From the NCBI GenBank assembly GCA_947489685.1, contig CANLEM010000002.1, positions 124,001 to 188,000 of the forward strand: a stretch of DNA of 64,000 bases. Reading direction: 5' to 3'. Position numbers and translations under genes: made by a program. This DNA is from an uncultured Aquimarina sp. Its GTDB lineage: Bacteria; Bacteroidota; Bacteroidia; Flavobacteriales; Flavobacteriaceae. Positions within the stretch are counted from its first letter, which is position 1. Every line of letters starts with the position of its first letter. The notes under the pieces were generated by a model, which did not search any database, was not told the DNA's origin, and saw only the letters and a list, made by a program, of their open reading frames with translations. Below are positions 18,754 through 26,807 of this stretch, piece by piece.

Positions 18754-21700
18754 ATGATTATTTGCCGCAATATTAATTTTTATTCCTTATTCTTTTGTTT
18801 TTGGTGTTGTATCTACTCAAGTAAAGCTCAAAACAACCAGTTAAGGGCATATACCCTAGAAGATGGTTTACCACAGTCTCAGGTTTATGATCTGATACAA
18901 GATGAAATGGGATACCTGTGGTTAGGTACTCAAGGAGGTGGGTTATGTAGATTTAATGGGGAACAATTTGATATTTGGAACGAAAGTGATGGTCTACAAT
19001 CAAATTATATTCACTCATTGAAATTTGCCAATGATAGTTTATTTATAGGTACCAAAGGAGGGCTATCTATTAAGGTAAAAAACAAATTTACTAATCTTGA
19101 AGGTCCAAGAATTAATAAAATATGTAGAATAGGGAATAAAACCTTTTTAGCTACTAATATTGGAATATATAGATATGACAATAAATTTGGTCTCAAAAAA
19201 ATAGCACTAAATGCAAAAATTAATACCAGTATTATCAATGATATAGCCTTTGATGGAAAACTTTTTTGGGTAGCTACAAACAAAGGTCTTTGGAAATTAA
19301 ATAGCATACAAAAGAATGCCACTATAATGGAGCGGCATAGTGCTCATAATTTTACAGCTGCAATTTTTTATAATAATAAAATTTTTGCAGCGGCTTTTAA
19401 CGAAGGCATTCTTGTACTTAATACGAATGCAAAATCATATGGTAATCGATGGATATCCAAACCAGTAAGAGTTACTAGCATTTCTGTTCATAATGATGAT
19501 GAACTATGGTTTGCCACTGACAATGAAGGCATCAGAATTATTGATGGGAAAAAAAATATCCCGAAGAAAACCATCAACCGAAGAAATGGTCTTGCCGTTT
19601 CGCATATGAGAAAAAGCATTATAGATCAACAATCTAATATTTGGATTGCAACCTCGGGAGGAGGGTTTTACAAATACTTTCAAAATAACTTTATCCACTA
19701 CGATCAAAACACAGGTCTAAAAGGTAATAGAGTCTACGCTGTTCACAATACAAAAGATGCTATTTGGGCTTCAAATTCTGAAGTTGGATTGATCAAAATT
19801 GATTCGCTTGGTGTTCATCATATGGAACAAGACGATCATCTAACCGATGTAAAAATCAAAACTATAACCAGTGATCCCGAAGAAAATATATGGGCCGGAA
19901 CAGATGGAAAAGGAATCCTTTTTAAAAAGAGAGTACAAATCGATAGTATTATTATCGATTCTAGCCAAATCCAAGAGGCAAATACCGATTCTATAGTAAA
20001 AATAGATACCATCCAAAAAACTGTTTATATAAATCACATTATTGACGGTGATAACGGATTACCTTCGGATTGGATTAGAACACTTTTGGTTGACAATACC
20101 ACAATCTGGGTGGCGTCCTATTCGACCGGGATTTTTAAATTCAAATATGATTCTGACAAAAAAAGGATAACTAATCTCCAAAAGTTTGAAAGAAGAAAGG
20201 GAATCAAAGATTTGCAAATCAGGCATATGAAAAGAGATTCTTTGGGTAAAATTTGGTATGCTACGCAAAATGGCCATATAGGCTATATTAACAAAAATCG
20301 AGTTGTTCATTTAGGAAATGTTTTAAATCAAAAAACTGCTATTAGCACCTTACTTTTTCACAAAAACAAGTTGTACTTAGGTACCGCAGGAAGAGGGATA
20401 TGGTGGGCAGAACTTGATAAAAAGAATATTACATTCAAAAAATTAAAAGGGCGAAAAAAACCGTATTCTGACAACATATATCAAATGATATTTGATGATC
20501 AAGATAATCTATGGGCCGGTAGCGAACGAGGAGTTGATAGGATCGAACTCAACCAATCTAATGATATAGTAGATATATTTCATTTTGGAAGAAACGATGG
20601 TTTCTTAGGTATAGAAACTCATCTTAATGCCACTACAAAAGATGAAGAAGGTAATTTGTGGTTTGGAGCTATCTATGGCTTAACAAAATATGAACCCACC
20701 GAAACCACAAAAGTTACTATAAAACCGCGGTTGTTTTTTGAAGATGTCGAGGTAGCATATCAAAGTGTGGACTCTATTAATTTAAATTCATGGACCAATA
20801 GCGATCGAGTTTTAAAATTAAATCCAAATCAAACCGAATTATCTTTTAGTTATAAAACTGTTGATTTGGATCATCCTAACGACATACAATATCGTTTTAG
20901 ATTAAATAATTCTGAATGGAGTCCCTGGTCTTCAGAAAGCAGGCAAAATTTGGCTGGGCTCGCCTATGGCTCGCATTATTTTTCGGCACAATCCAGAAAT
21001 TACAGATGGGAAGAAAGTGATCTTTCTACATTTCGTTTTTTTATAGACAGTCCCATCTACGAAAAAACCTGGTTTCAACTCGCAGTTCTTGCCGGAATAT
21101 TACTCGTACTAGGGGGGTATGCATTATCCTACATCAGGCGAGTTAAACAAAAAAATAAAGAAGAAAGAGAACGATTACAGATGCAAAATCACCTACTCTC
21201 TCTAGAGCAAAAAGCATTACGATTACAAATGAATCCTCATTTTATTTTTAATGTTCTTAACGGAATTAAAGCAATGGGAACCAGTAATCCACAGCGAATG
21301 AACAACACTATTAATACTTTTGCTACCTTGCTAAGGGAAACCTTGTACAACTCGAGAAAAGATTATATCACTTTGGATCAAGAAATACAAACGCTAAAAC
21401 ACTACATAGAAATGGAAAAATTAATGGCCAATAAGCCATTTACGTACGACATTTCTGTAGATTTAGACTTTGATCCCGAAGAAATACTAATTCCACCAAT
21501 GCTAATACAACCATTTGTAGAAAACGCAGTACGACATGGTATTCTTAAAGGCACAAGAGATGGAGAGTTAAAAATCCAATTTTATACTTCTGGAGAGTTT
21601 TTACATTGTACTGTATTGGATAATGGTCAAGGAATTTTTGAATCACAAAAAATCAAAACAAACACAGATCATCAATCTATGGCACTAACCGTAACCAGAG

Positions 21701-21819
21701 AAAGATTAGAATCTATATCCGGAAAAGATTCACTTCATATAAAAGAGATTATTAATAAAAGTAAAACTGTTGAAGGAACAGAAATAGCATTTAAAATACC
21801 ATTACAAACCGACTATTAA
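18754..21819 (+). CDS. Membrane sensor histidine kinase, beta-propeller/Y_Y_Y/LytS-type
   Basis: This 1021-aa sensor has a signal peptide ending in KAQ (about residue 26) and a large periplasmic region of propeller repeats (about 30-650; recurrent 'G-L-Q' turns and 'N-I-W-I-A/T' strands such as NIWIATSGGGFYKY). Then come a Y_Y_Y immunoglobulin-like domain (about 690-765) and one membrane helix (about 772-795). The cytoplasmic His-kinase domain of the LytS/YehU type has NPHFIFN with H829, and an ATPase domain with PFVENAVRHG and DNGQGI. Unlike one-protein hybrid systems in Bacteroidota, it has no receiver or AraC domain; the partner regulator is encoded 7 bp downstream. The ligand is unknown. 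A TATATTTG box at 18724-18731 might be its -7 element, but no well-placed TTG was seen. Confidence 0.92.
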   Translation: MIICRNINFYSLFFCFWCCIYSSKAQNNQLRAYTLEDGLPQSQVYDLIQDEMGYLWLGTQGGGLCRFNGEQFDIWNESDGLQSNYIHSLKFANDSLFIGTKGGLSIKVKNKFTNLEGPRINKICRIGNKTFLATNIGIYRYDNKFGLKKIALNAKINTSIINDIAFDGKLFWVATNKGLWKLNSIQKNATIMERHSAHNFTAAIFYNNKIFAAAFNEGILVLNTNAKSYGNRWISKPVRVTSISVHNDDELWFATDNEGIRIIDGKKNIPKKTINRRNGLAVSHMRKSIIDQQSNIWIATSGGGFYKYFQNNFIHYDQNTGLKGNRVYAVHNTKDAIWASNSEVGLIKIDSLGVHHMEQDDHLTDVKIKTITSDPEENIWAGTDGKGILFKKRVQIDSIIIDSSQIQEANTDSIVKIDTIQKTVYINHIIDGDNGLPSDWIRTLLVDNTTIWVASYSTGIFKFKYDSDKKRITNLQKFERRKGIKDLQIRHMKRDSLGKIWYATQNGHIGYINKNRVVHLGNVLNQKTAISTLLFHKNKLYLGTAGRGIWWAELDKKNITFKKLKGRKKPYSDNIYQMIFDDQDNLWAGSERGVDRIELNQSNDIVDIFHFGRNDGFLGIETHLNATTKDEEGNLWFGAIYGLTKYEPTETTKVTIKPRLFFEDVEVAYQSVDSINLNSWTNSDRVLKLNPNQTELSFSYKTVDLDHPNDIQYRFRLNNSEWSPWSSESRQNLAGLAYGSHYFSAQSRNYRWEESDLSTFRFFIDSPIYEKTWFQLAVLAGILLVLGGYALSYIRRVKQKNKEERERLQMQNHLLSLEQKALRLQMNPHFIFNVLNGIKAMGTSNPQRMNNTINTFATLLRETLYNSRKDYITLDQEIQTLKHYIEMEKLMANKPFTYDISVDLDFDPEEILIPPMLIQPFVENAVRHGILKGTRDGELKIQFYTSGEFLHCTVLDNGQGIFESQKIKTNTDHQSMALTVTRERLESISGKDSLHIKEIINKSKTVEGTEIAFKIPLQTDY

Positions 21820-21826
21820 AACGATT

Positions 21827-22576
21827 ATGCTTACAGCAATTATAGTAGAAGACATGCCAGACGCGCTACAACTTTTAAAAAGCGACTTAAAGGCCAACCA
21901 TCCCGAAATTAAAATCATCGATACTGCTCAAAGTGTTGTTGAAGCTGCCAAATCATTACGAAATACTGAACCCGACATTCTTTTTCTTGATATCATGCTA
22001 GGCGATGGAACTGGTTTTGATGTGTTAGAAATTTTTCCTGAATTAAGATCAAAGATCATTTTTGTTACGGCAAGTGATGAGTATGCTATTCGTGCTTTTA
22101 AGTTTGCAGCAATTGACTACGTATTAAAACCATACTCTAGTGAAGAATTGGGGCAAGCCATTGATAAAGCCAAGAAGCAAATTCAACCCAATAAAGAGCG
22201 ATTAAACATTTTAAAGGATACATTATCTGCCCCAGAACAAAAACCTGATAAAATTTCGCTACACACCCTAGATAAAATCATTATTGTAAATCTTGATGAT
22301 ATTATACGATGTGAATCTGATAGTAACAATACTATCTTTTATCTTCAGGATGGGCAAAAAATATTTGTTACTAAAACTCTAAAATACTTTGCTGACATGT
22401 TGAAGAACTATCAATTTTTGAGAGTTCATCAAAGTCACCTAGTAAATCTGCAATGCATTAGTGCTTTTATTAAAACTGATGGAGGATATCTTATGCTTAA
22501 AAATGGAGAAAATATACCTGTATCTGTACGCAAAAAGAATGAGGTGATGGAAATTCTAGATCGTCTTCATAGGTAA
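21827..22576 (+). CDS. LytTR-family response regulator
   Basis: This 249-aa protein has an N-terminal receiver domain with acidic residues in IIVEDMPD, the phospho-acceptor D55 in LFLDIMLGD and K101 in YVLKPYS. A LytTR DNA-binding domain follows (about 145-247, with FLRVHQSHLVNL and PVSVRKKNEV). All key receiver residues are intact. It is coupled to the kinase gene (7 bp gap), so the two should form a two-component system. Candidate targets with direct-repeat sites are nearby (17915-17947). Confidence 0.93.
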   Translation: MLTAIIVEDMPDALQLLKSDLKANHPEIKIIDTAQSVVEAAKSLRNTEPDILFLDIMLGDGTGFDVLEIFPELRSKIIFVTASDEYAIRAFKFAAIDYVLKPYSSEELGQAIDKAKKQIQPNKERLNILKDTLSAPEQKPDKISLHTLDKIIIVNLDDIIRCESDSNNTIFYLQDGQKIFVTKTLKYFADMLKNYQFLRVHQSHLVNLQCISAFIKTDGGYLMLKNGENIPVSVRKKNEVMEILDRLHR

Positions 22577-22652
22577 ATCCAACATCTTTAATTTTACAGT
22601 TATTTTGATCCAAAAAATCTAAACCGTCTGCCTCGTGTAATTATACAGTTGT

Positions 22653-22847
22653 TTACTCAAAAGTAATATCACATTCTTGCGATGCACAATTATTGTCATT
22701 AATGGACCCTCTAGGTCTTGTTGTTAAATCGCTTTCACAATTTATCCAGGACATCTGATCCGCTCCACCGTGGATACTTTTAATATTAGAAATTCTAGCC
22801 ACTACCAATCTTTCTAAACTTAGTTTCTTATTTGTTATTTTTTTCAT
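22653..22847 (-). CDS. RiPP precursor-like peptide 1 (class I lanthipeptide-type leader)
   Basis: This 64-aa peptide has a basic leader with NKKLSLERLVVARISN and an IHGG site at about residues 25-28, typical of GG-type Bacteroidota RiPP precursors. The C-terminal core contains SDLTTRPRGS, then NNCASQ and CDITFE, with three Cys and several Ser/Thr. It is the most divergent of three tandem paralogs. No LanB/LanC, radical-SAM or peptidase-transporter gene is in the window, so the class call rests on the leader alone. It lies on the opposite strand to the LytTR regulator, which ends 76 bp away. Confidence 0.65.
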   Translation of the reverse strand: MKKITNKKLSLERLVVARISNIKSIHGGADQMSWINCESDLTTRPRGSINDNNCASQECDITFE

Positions 22848-22854
22848 TTAGTTT

Positions 22855-23254
22855 ACCCCTTACTTCTAACTCAAAATGATGAAATTATTTTTATAAACGA
22901 GAATAACATCCATTATATTTCACCTTCTAAAAAGGCAAATTTGTACAATACTTATTCAAAAGACATATCGCAATTATCTTGTGATGCACAATTATTGCCT
23001 CCAACAGATTCTCTAGGTCTTGTTGTTAGATCACAAGGTATTTCTAATGATTTACGACTTATTATCCCTCCCCTAATTGTATTTGTATAGGAAATTTTTG
23101 AGACTACCAATTTTTCTAAACTTAGTTTCTTATGAGTTCTTTTTTTCATTTTGTTTACCCCCTTTACTTCTAATTCAAAATGGTGAAATTATTTATATAA
23201 ACGAGAATAATGTCCATTTATTTCGCCTTGTAAAAAGGCAAATTTGCACGACAA
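22855..23254. repeat. Tandemly duplicated peptide upstream regions with conserved hairpin
   Basis: The sequence upstream of peptide 1 (about 22856-22950) is repeated upstream of peptide 2 (about 23160-23254), offset 304 bp. Both contain a small hairpin on the peptide strand, GCCTT-loop-AAGGC or its wobble variant (22922-22936 and 23225-23239), followed by a conserved GTTTAT-A/T-A tract and the gene start. The peptide 3 upstream region lacks this copy. The hairpin could affect processing or attenuation of a tricistronic transcript; this is inference. Confidence 0.6.
22952..23149 (-). CDS. RiPP precursor-like peptide 2
   Basis: This 65-aa peptide has the leader HKKLSLEKLVVSKIS, then TIRGG, and a core with CDLTTRPRESVGGNNCASQ and NCDMSFE. 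The core is almost the same as that of peptide 3 (RPRES, GNNC, NCDMSFE), and three cysteines are conserved in place. Its upstream 90 bp are a near copy of the sequence upstream of peptide 1, so the unit arose by tandem duplication with a 304-bp period. Product and function are unknown. Confidence 0.68.
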   Translation of the reverse strand: MKKRTHKKLSLEKLVVSKISYTNTIRGGIISRKSLEIPCDLTTRPRESVGGNNCASQDNCDMSFE

Positions 23255-23449
23255 TTATTCAAAAGACATATCGCAATTATTCTGTGATTCGCAATTATTA
23301 CCCTCTACAGATTCTCTAGGTCTTGTTGTTAAATCACATTCTTCTATAACAGAGTAATTAATTATAATACCAGCCCTGATAGTTTTCATATTAGAAATCT
23401 TGGCGACGACCAATTTTTCTATGTTCAATTTTTTTCGTGCCCTTTTCAT
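23255..23449 (-). CDS. RiPP precursor-like peptide 3
   Basis: This 64-aa peptide has the leader RKKLNIEKLVVAKISN. The usual Gly-Gly is replaced by Ala-Gly (TIRAGI), which may affect leader cleavage. The core CDLTTRPRESVEGNNCESQ followed by NCDMSFE matches peptide 2. As the first gene of the minus-strand trio it is probably transcribed first, from a promoter region that includes a 19-bp palindromic element shared with the AraC-type gene at 25651. Two TATTTTTG boxes (minus strand, at 23475-23482 and 23497-23504) are candidate -7 elements. Confidence 0.68.
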   Translation of the reverse strand: MKRARKKLNIEKLVVAKISNMKTIRAGIIINYSVIEECDLTTRPRESVEGNNCESQNNCDMSFE

Positions 23450-23523
23450 GAGTTTATGCTTTATTCCCCAAACCCAAAAATAAGAATAATTGATCTCAAA
23501 AATAACAACGCGGTACTTTGACC

Positions 23524-23542
23524 TCTACGTTTTCCGGAAAAA
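23524..23542 (-). promoter_or_regulatory. 19-bp palindromic element upstream of peptide 3
   Basis: On the minus strand this reads TTTTTCCGGAAAACGTAGA, with a perfect TTTTCCGGAAAA palindrome inside. The same 19 bases occur at 25570-25588 on the plus strand. It lies 75-93 bp upstream of the peptide 3 start, 19 nt before a TATTTTTG box, so it covers the -33 position of that promoter. This placement fits an activator site; the binding factor is not known. Confidence 0.55.
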
Positions 23543-23592
23543 CACTTTTTAAACTACTATAAAACAGCATTTTAGATAAAATTTTGAAGGTA

Positions 23593-25302
23593 TTAGGATT
23601 CTTGTTTTTGTAACTCTTTGATGAAATAAGAAGGATGAATTCTATTCTTTTTATAGAACGATTTTGAAAATGCCTGGCTTGTATTGAACCCGACTTCTTG
23701 CGCAATAGCCTTCATGGTATAGTGTCTAAATTTTTGATCTTCCTTTAATTTAATAATAGAATAATCTATTCGCAAATCGTTAATATAGGTGCTAAAGCTT
23801 TTATTTTTATGCCTGTTCACCACCTTAGATAAATACTTATAATTGGTGTTAAAACTTTTTGCTAAAGTACTCGTCGTAATATCAGATTGCAAAAAATCAA
23901 GGTTTTGTTCAAATCCTTTCAGTTTAGATAAAATATCTTCTATAATTTCTTCCGAAATCCCGATTTCGTTATAATCGGTCTGATTCAAAGCTACTTTATC
24001 CGTAACTACTTTATCCTGGGTTGTAGAATTATATAATTCGTTAAATTTCTTTTTATAATTTCTTCTTTTAAGATAATTATGCATCCAAAATCCCAAAAAG
24101 GCTATACTTAGCAGAATGAGTATACTATTTACAAGGGTAAATGATTTTTTATCTTTTTCTAAAGAGTCGATAATTTCTTGTTTCTCTAATAAGAGTCTAG
24201 GCGTATCATATTTTTGTACCACATTTTTTATCAAGTATTTATAATCACTAGTCAAATTCTTGTCAATTTTCAGTTTCCTTTCTATATACTTTAAGTGGTT
24301 ATCTTTATCGCCTTTATTTTTATAGTGCTCAATCAAAATATCATAACTACCCCTAATTTGAGGAATCGCCATGCCATTTTTCTGATATATTTCGTCTACT
24401 TTTTTATGTGCTATTAATGCTTGTTTAGAATCGCCTAAAGCAGACAAGGTTTTTCCTAAATAAAAATAAGCCATACTTACATTTGCCATACCAATCGGAT
24501 CATCAGATCTTGATATTGCGCTAATAGATTTCTTCAAACTATCTTTGGCCGCCTTATAATTCGTTTTGTAGTACTGATTTATCCCTTCATTAAGGACAAA
24601 ATTATATAGCCATACAGAATCCTTATCCAGAATCTTTGCATATTTATGGCCTAATCTATTGATTATAGTGGCAGAATCTAATTTCTTATGTTGTATATAA
24701 GAATCTGATAAAGCAAACATTGTAATAAAATAATCATCGGGCTTTTCTTCCTTTGTTTTAGAAAAATAAACTATACATTTTCTTAAAGCTTCTAAACCTG
24801 TTTCATGTTCTCCCACATGCGCCTTTAATATCACCATATCTCGTATACTTTGATGATAAAAAAGATCATTTTTATGCTTTTCTGCCTCTTCGGCAACTTT
24901 TAAATAATAATCAAAAGCCTTTTTAAAATTATACTCATTATAATATATAGTCGCTTTATCTTGATAAGCCAATAAAGGGAAGTAACGATTATTTTTATCC
25001 TTTGTAAGTGCAATTACACTATCACCATATTTTTGAGAAATATTACCTTCAGTAATTTTTGACAACAAATAAAAACCATCTGCCATCCTTAAGGTATCAT
25101 TGTTTTTTTTGGCTTTTAAAAGGTATTTGTGAGCTATATTATTTGCTAATTCTTTAGAATTTCCTCTGTTATCATAATAACTTTTTCTTAAAAAATTATA
25201 CTCTTCGTTATCTTTGGTTTTTTTATCTTTTTGGTAAGCTGTGCTAGGAACAGAGTATAGTAGTAAAATTATAACGGTATTCAGTACTAATTTATAATTC
25301 AT
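23593..25302 (-). CDS. Membrane-anchored TPR regulator with AraC-type HTH
   Basis: This 569-aa protein starts with a signal peptide (ends about STAYQ, residue 24). TPR-like helical repeats follow to about residue 380, then one membrane helix (about LVNSILILLSIAFLGFWM, near 390-408). The cytoplasmic C-terminus is an AraC-type double HTH (about 465-565, with AIAQEVGFNTSQAFSKSFYK and IHPSYFIKEL). This architecture is common in Flavobacteriia and suggests that a periplasmic signal is relayed to DNA binding in one polypeptide. It lies between the peptide cluster and an orphan AraC gene, and between the two copies of the 19-bp element, so it is the best local candidate for the factor that binds it. 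That link is inference. Confidence 0.88.
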   Translation of the reverse strand: MNYKLVLNTVIILLLYSVPSTAYQKDKKTKDNEEYNFLRKSYYDNRGNSKELANNIAHKYLLKAKKNNDTLRMADGFYLLSKITEGNISQKYGDSVIALTKDKNNRYFPLLAYQDKATIYYNEYNFKKAFDYYLKVAEEAEKHKNDLFYHQSIRDMVILKAHVGEHETGLEALRKCIVYFSKTKEEKPDDYFITMFALSDSYIQHKKLDSATIINRLGHKYAKILDKDSVWLYNFVLNEGINQYYKTNYKAAKDSLKKSISAISRSDDPIGMANVSMAYFYLGKTLSALGDSKQALIAHKKVDEIYQKNGMAIPQIRGSYDILIEHYKNKGDKDNHLKYIERKLKIDKNLTSDYKYLIKNVVQKYDTPRLLLEKQEIIDSLEKDKKSFTLVNSILILLSIAFLGFWMHNYLKRRNYKKKFNELYNSTTQDKVVTDKVALNQTDYNEIGISEEIIEDILSKLKGFEQNLDFLQSDITTSTLAKSFNTNYKYLSKVVNRHKNKSFSTYINDLRIDYSIIKLKEDQKFRHYTMKAIAQEVGFNTSQAFSKSFYKKNRIHPSYFIKELQKQES

Positions 25303-25547
25303 GTTTACAAAGTTCGCCTTTAGTTAAGATAGATTTATGAGATAAGATCAGTAAGGTATGGTTGTAGTACTAATCTAATTATCATTTCATTAATCCTATC
25401 ATATATAACTTTTAAATAATGTAAATATTACAAAACACACTCAATTATGACATTATAAATATACAGATTTCTATTTTAGACGATTTTTGAGTCAAGCTTA
25501 ATACAATAATTTGATAATCAAATATTTACATATTCAATAATAAAAAC

Positions 25548-25562
25548 GCATTCCCAGAATGC
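25548..25562. repeat. Inverted repeat GCATTC-CCA-GAATGC
   Basis: A perfect 6-bp inverted repeat with a 3-bp spacer, 8 bp before the 19-bp palindromic element. It may be an additional regulator site; it lacks a following T run, so a terminator is unlikely. Confidence 0.35.
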
Positions 25563-25569
25563 ATAGCTA

Positions 25570-25588
25570 TTTTTCCGGAAAACGTAGA
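25570..25588 (+). promoter_or_regulatory. 19-bp palindromic element upstream of orphan AraC gene
   Basis: TTTTTCCGGAAAACGTAGA, identical to the element at 23524-23542 read on the other strand. It lies 63-81 bp before the ATG at 25651 and 32 nt before the -7 box, so it is upstream of the -33 TTG. The same orientation and similar distance relative to its gene as the other copy suggest a shared regulon. Confidence 0.55.
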
Positions 25589-25596
25589 TGCATCAT

Positions 25597-25628
25597 TTGT
25601 ATTAGGATAAGAGGTGACTATATATTTG
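25597..25628 (+). promoter_or_regulatory. Bacteroidota-type promoter of orphan AraC gene
   Basis: TTG at 25597-25599 and TATATTTG at 25621-25628, spaced by 21 bp, match the -33/-7 consensus (TTG, TAnnTTTG) known for Bacteroidota primary sigma factor. The start codon follows 22 bp downstream of the -7 box. Confidence 0.6.
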
Positions 25629-25650
25629 AGTTCATAAAAAGTGAGGAATT

Positions 25651-26382
25651 ATGAACTATTCAAGAAATTTATCAGTATCTGTTTTAAGTAAAGAAGAATC
25701 CATTGGGATTAAGGAAGAGGAAACTAATTTGATTCTTAAAACCTCTTTAAACAAAAAACACGTGTCTATAAATTCATATTATGGTTTATTACCAGAAACC
25801 AGTAAACATGCATGGGTAAGAAATAACCATAGATCAAGGAATATGCCTTTTGTAATGTTCAACCCAAAAGTGAATAGTATATCTGAAAAACAAAAAATAA
25901 ATACTAAAGAAAACACTCATCTTACTAAACTTTTGGAGGTAGAAGAAATAAATGCCCAGATCCAAAACCTAATTGCCATACGTGAGCAACTAAAAAAACA
26001 ACAGCCAGAAAATAATACAACTATAATTATAGAGGGTAAAACCGAAAATTGGGACGAAAAATTCTTGCGTAAGCTCTTACAATATATTAAAAACAATATA
26101 GGAGATCCAGAGCTTAATGTAGCATCTATTATGTCACAAATGCATATTAGCCGAACCCAGCTTCATAGAAAATTAAAAACTTTGACCGGACTGTCTACAA
26201 CAGAGTTTATACGCACCATTCGATTAAAAAAAGCAGAACAATTATTAAAAGACAACGTAGATTCGGTTACACAAATTGGGTATCAAATTGGTTTCTCTGA
26301 TCATTCTTATTTTTCAAAATGTTTCAAAAAGAAATACGGTATTTCTCCATCTCAGTATTCCAAAAAATTTCGATTAGGTTAA
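25651..26382 (+). CDS. Orphan AraC-type transcriptional regulator (243 aa)
   Basis: The C-terminal 105 residues (about 138-243) are an AraC-type HTH domain: NVASIMSQMHISRTQLHRKL in the first helix-turn-helix, then VTQIGYQIGFSDHSYFSKCF and the closing YGISPSQY. This resembles the output domain of hybrid two-component systems. The N-terminal 130 residues are not a receiver, cupin or membrane domain and are unrecognised; there is a short coiled-coil-like stretch around residues 90-125. No phospho-acceptor Asp is evident. It lies 425 bp upstream of the secreted-paralog operon on the same strand and is a plausible regulator of it. Confidence 0.85.
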   Translation: MNYSRNLSVSVLSKEESIGIKEEETNLILKTSLNKKHVSINSYYGLLPETSKHAWVRNNHRSRNMPFVMFNPKVNSISEKQKINTKENTHLTKLLEVEEINAQIQNLIAIREQLKKQQPENNTTIIIEGKTENWDEKFLRKLLQYIKNNIGDPELNVASIMSQMHISRTQLHRKLKTLTGLSTTEFIRTIRLKKAEQLLKDNVDSVTQIGYQIGFSDHSYFSKCFKKKYGISPSQYSKKFRLG

Positions 26383-26807
26383 ATTGCGAAAGTTTTGGTT
26401 ATTAACTTAACTAAGATTATATTTCTTCTTATGGGGTTTATCCTATTACGTTCTAATTAGATCAACAAACCAAATAGATTATTTGGCGTATCTCTCGTAT
26501 AACACTATTAGTAATTTGCGATTCTGCATGCCCGTTTACACAAGACGATAAAATTCATCTCTTATTAGTTTATTTTCTTAATAAATTGAATTGCGTTCTA
26601 CACATTCACCCTGCAAAAACACTTTCCTATGTTGGGCATTTACCTTTGCATTTCTAATTCTTCTCGTGTTATATATTTTCAAGAATTCTGATCATTCATG
26701 AGATCTCATGTTAACCTTTTTGAAAATCTTCATTAATAGACAAACGAGTTTATAAAAAGTAAGCCTATTGGCAATAACTGATTAAATAAACTCAAAATCT
26801 TTTCAAT
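26383..26807. other. Intergenic region before the secreted-paralog operon
   Basis: 425 bp without a gene; the promoter of the operon that starts at 26808 should be here. A TACCTTTG box at 26641-26648 fits the -7 consensus but has no TTG at the right distance, so I do not assign a promoter. No convincing hairpin terminator for the AraC gene was seen. Confidence 0.5.

Larger units (their letters stand above)
25303..25650. other. Intergenic region between divergent regulators
   Basis: 348 bp without a gene. It holds the divergent promoters of the TPR-AraC gene (leftward) and the orphan AraC gene (rightward), an inverted repeat GCATTC-CCA-GAATGC at 25548-25562, the second copy of the 19-bp element at 25570-25588, and a good Bacteroidota-type promoter at 25597-25628. 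No leftward promoter was identified. Confidence 0.65.

Noticed and set aside
22653-23449. CRISPR-like tandem repeats
   Set aside because: The period is about 304 bp and the repeats are coding genes plus their upstream regions, without short uniform repeats and spacers.
23524-25588. Invertible DNA segment or transposon bounded by 19-bp inverted repeats
   Set aside because: No recombinase or transposase lies between or near the repeats, and each copy has the same orientation and distance to a gene outside the interval. A shared regulatory site explains this better, though inversion is not formally excluded.
26641-26648. TACCTTTG as the -7 box of the secreted-paralog operon
   Set aside because: No TTG is found at the expected 19-23 bp upstream and it is 160 bp from the start codon, so it is too weak to annotate.
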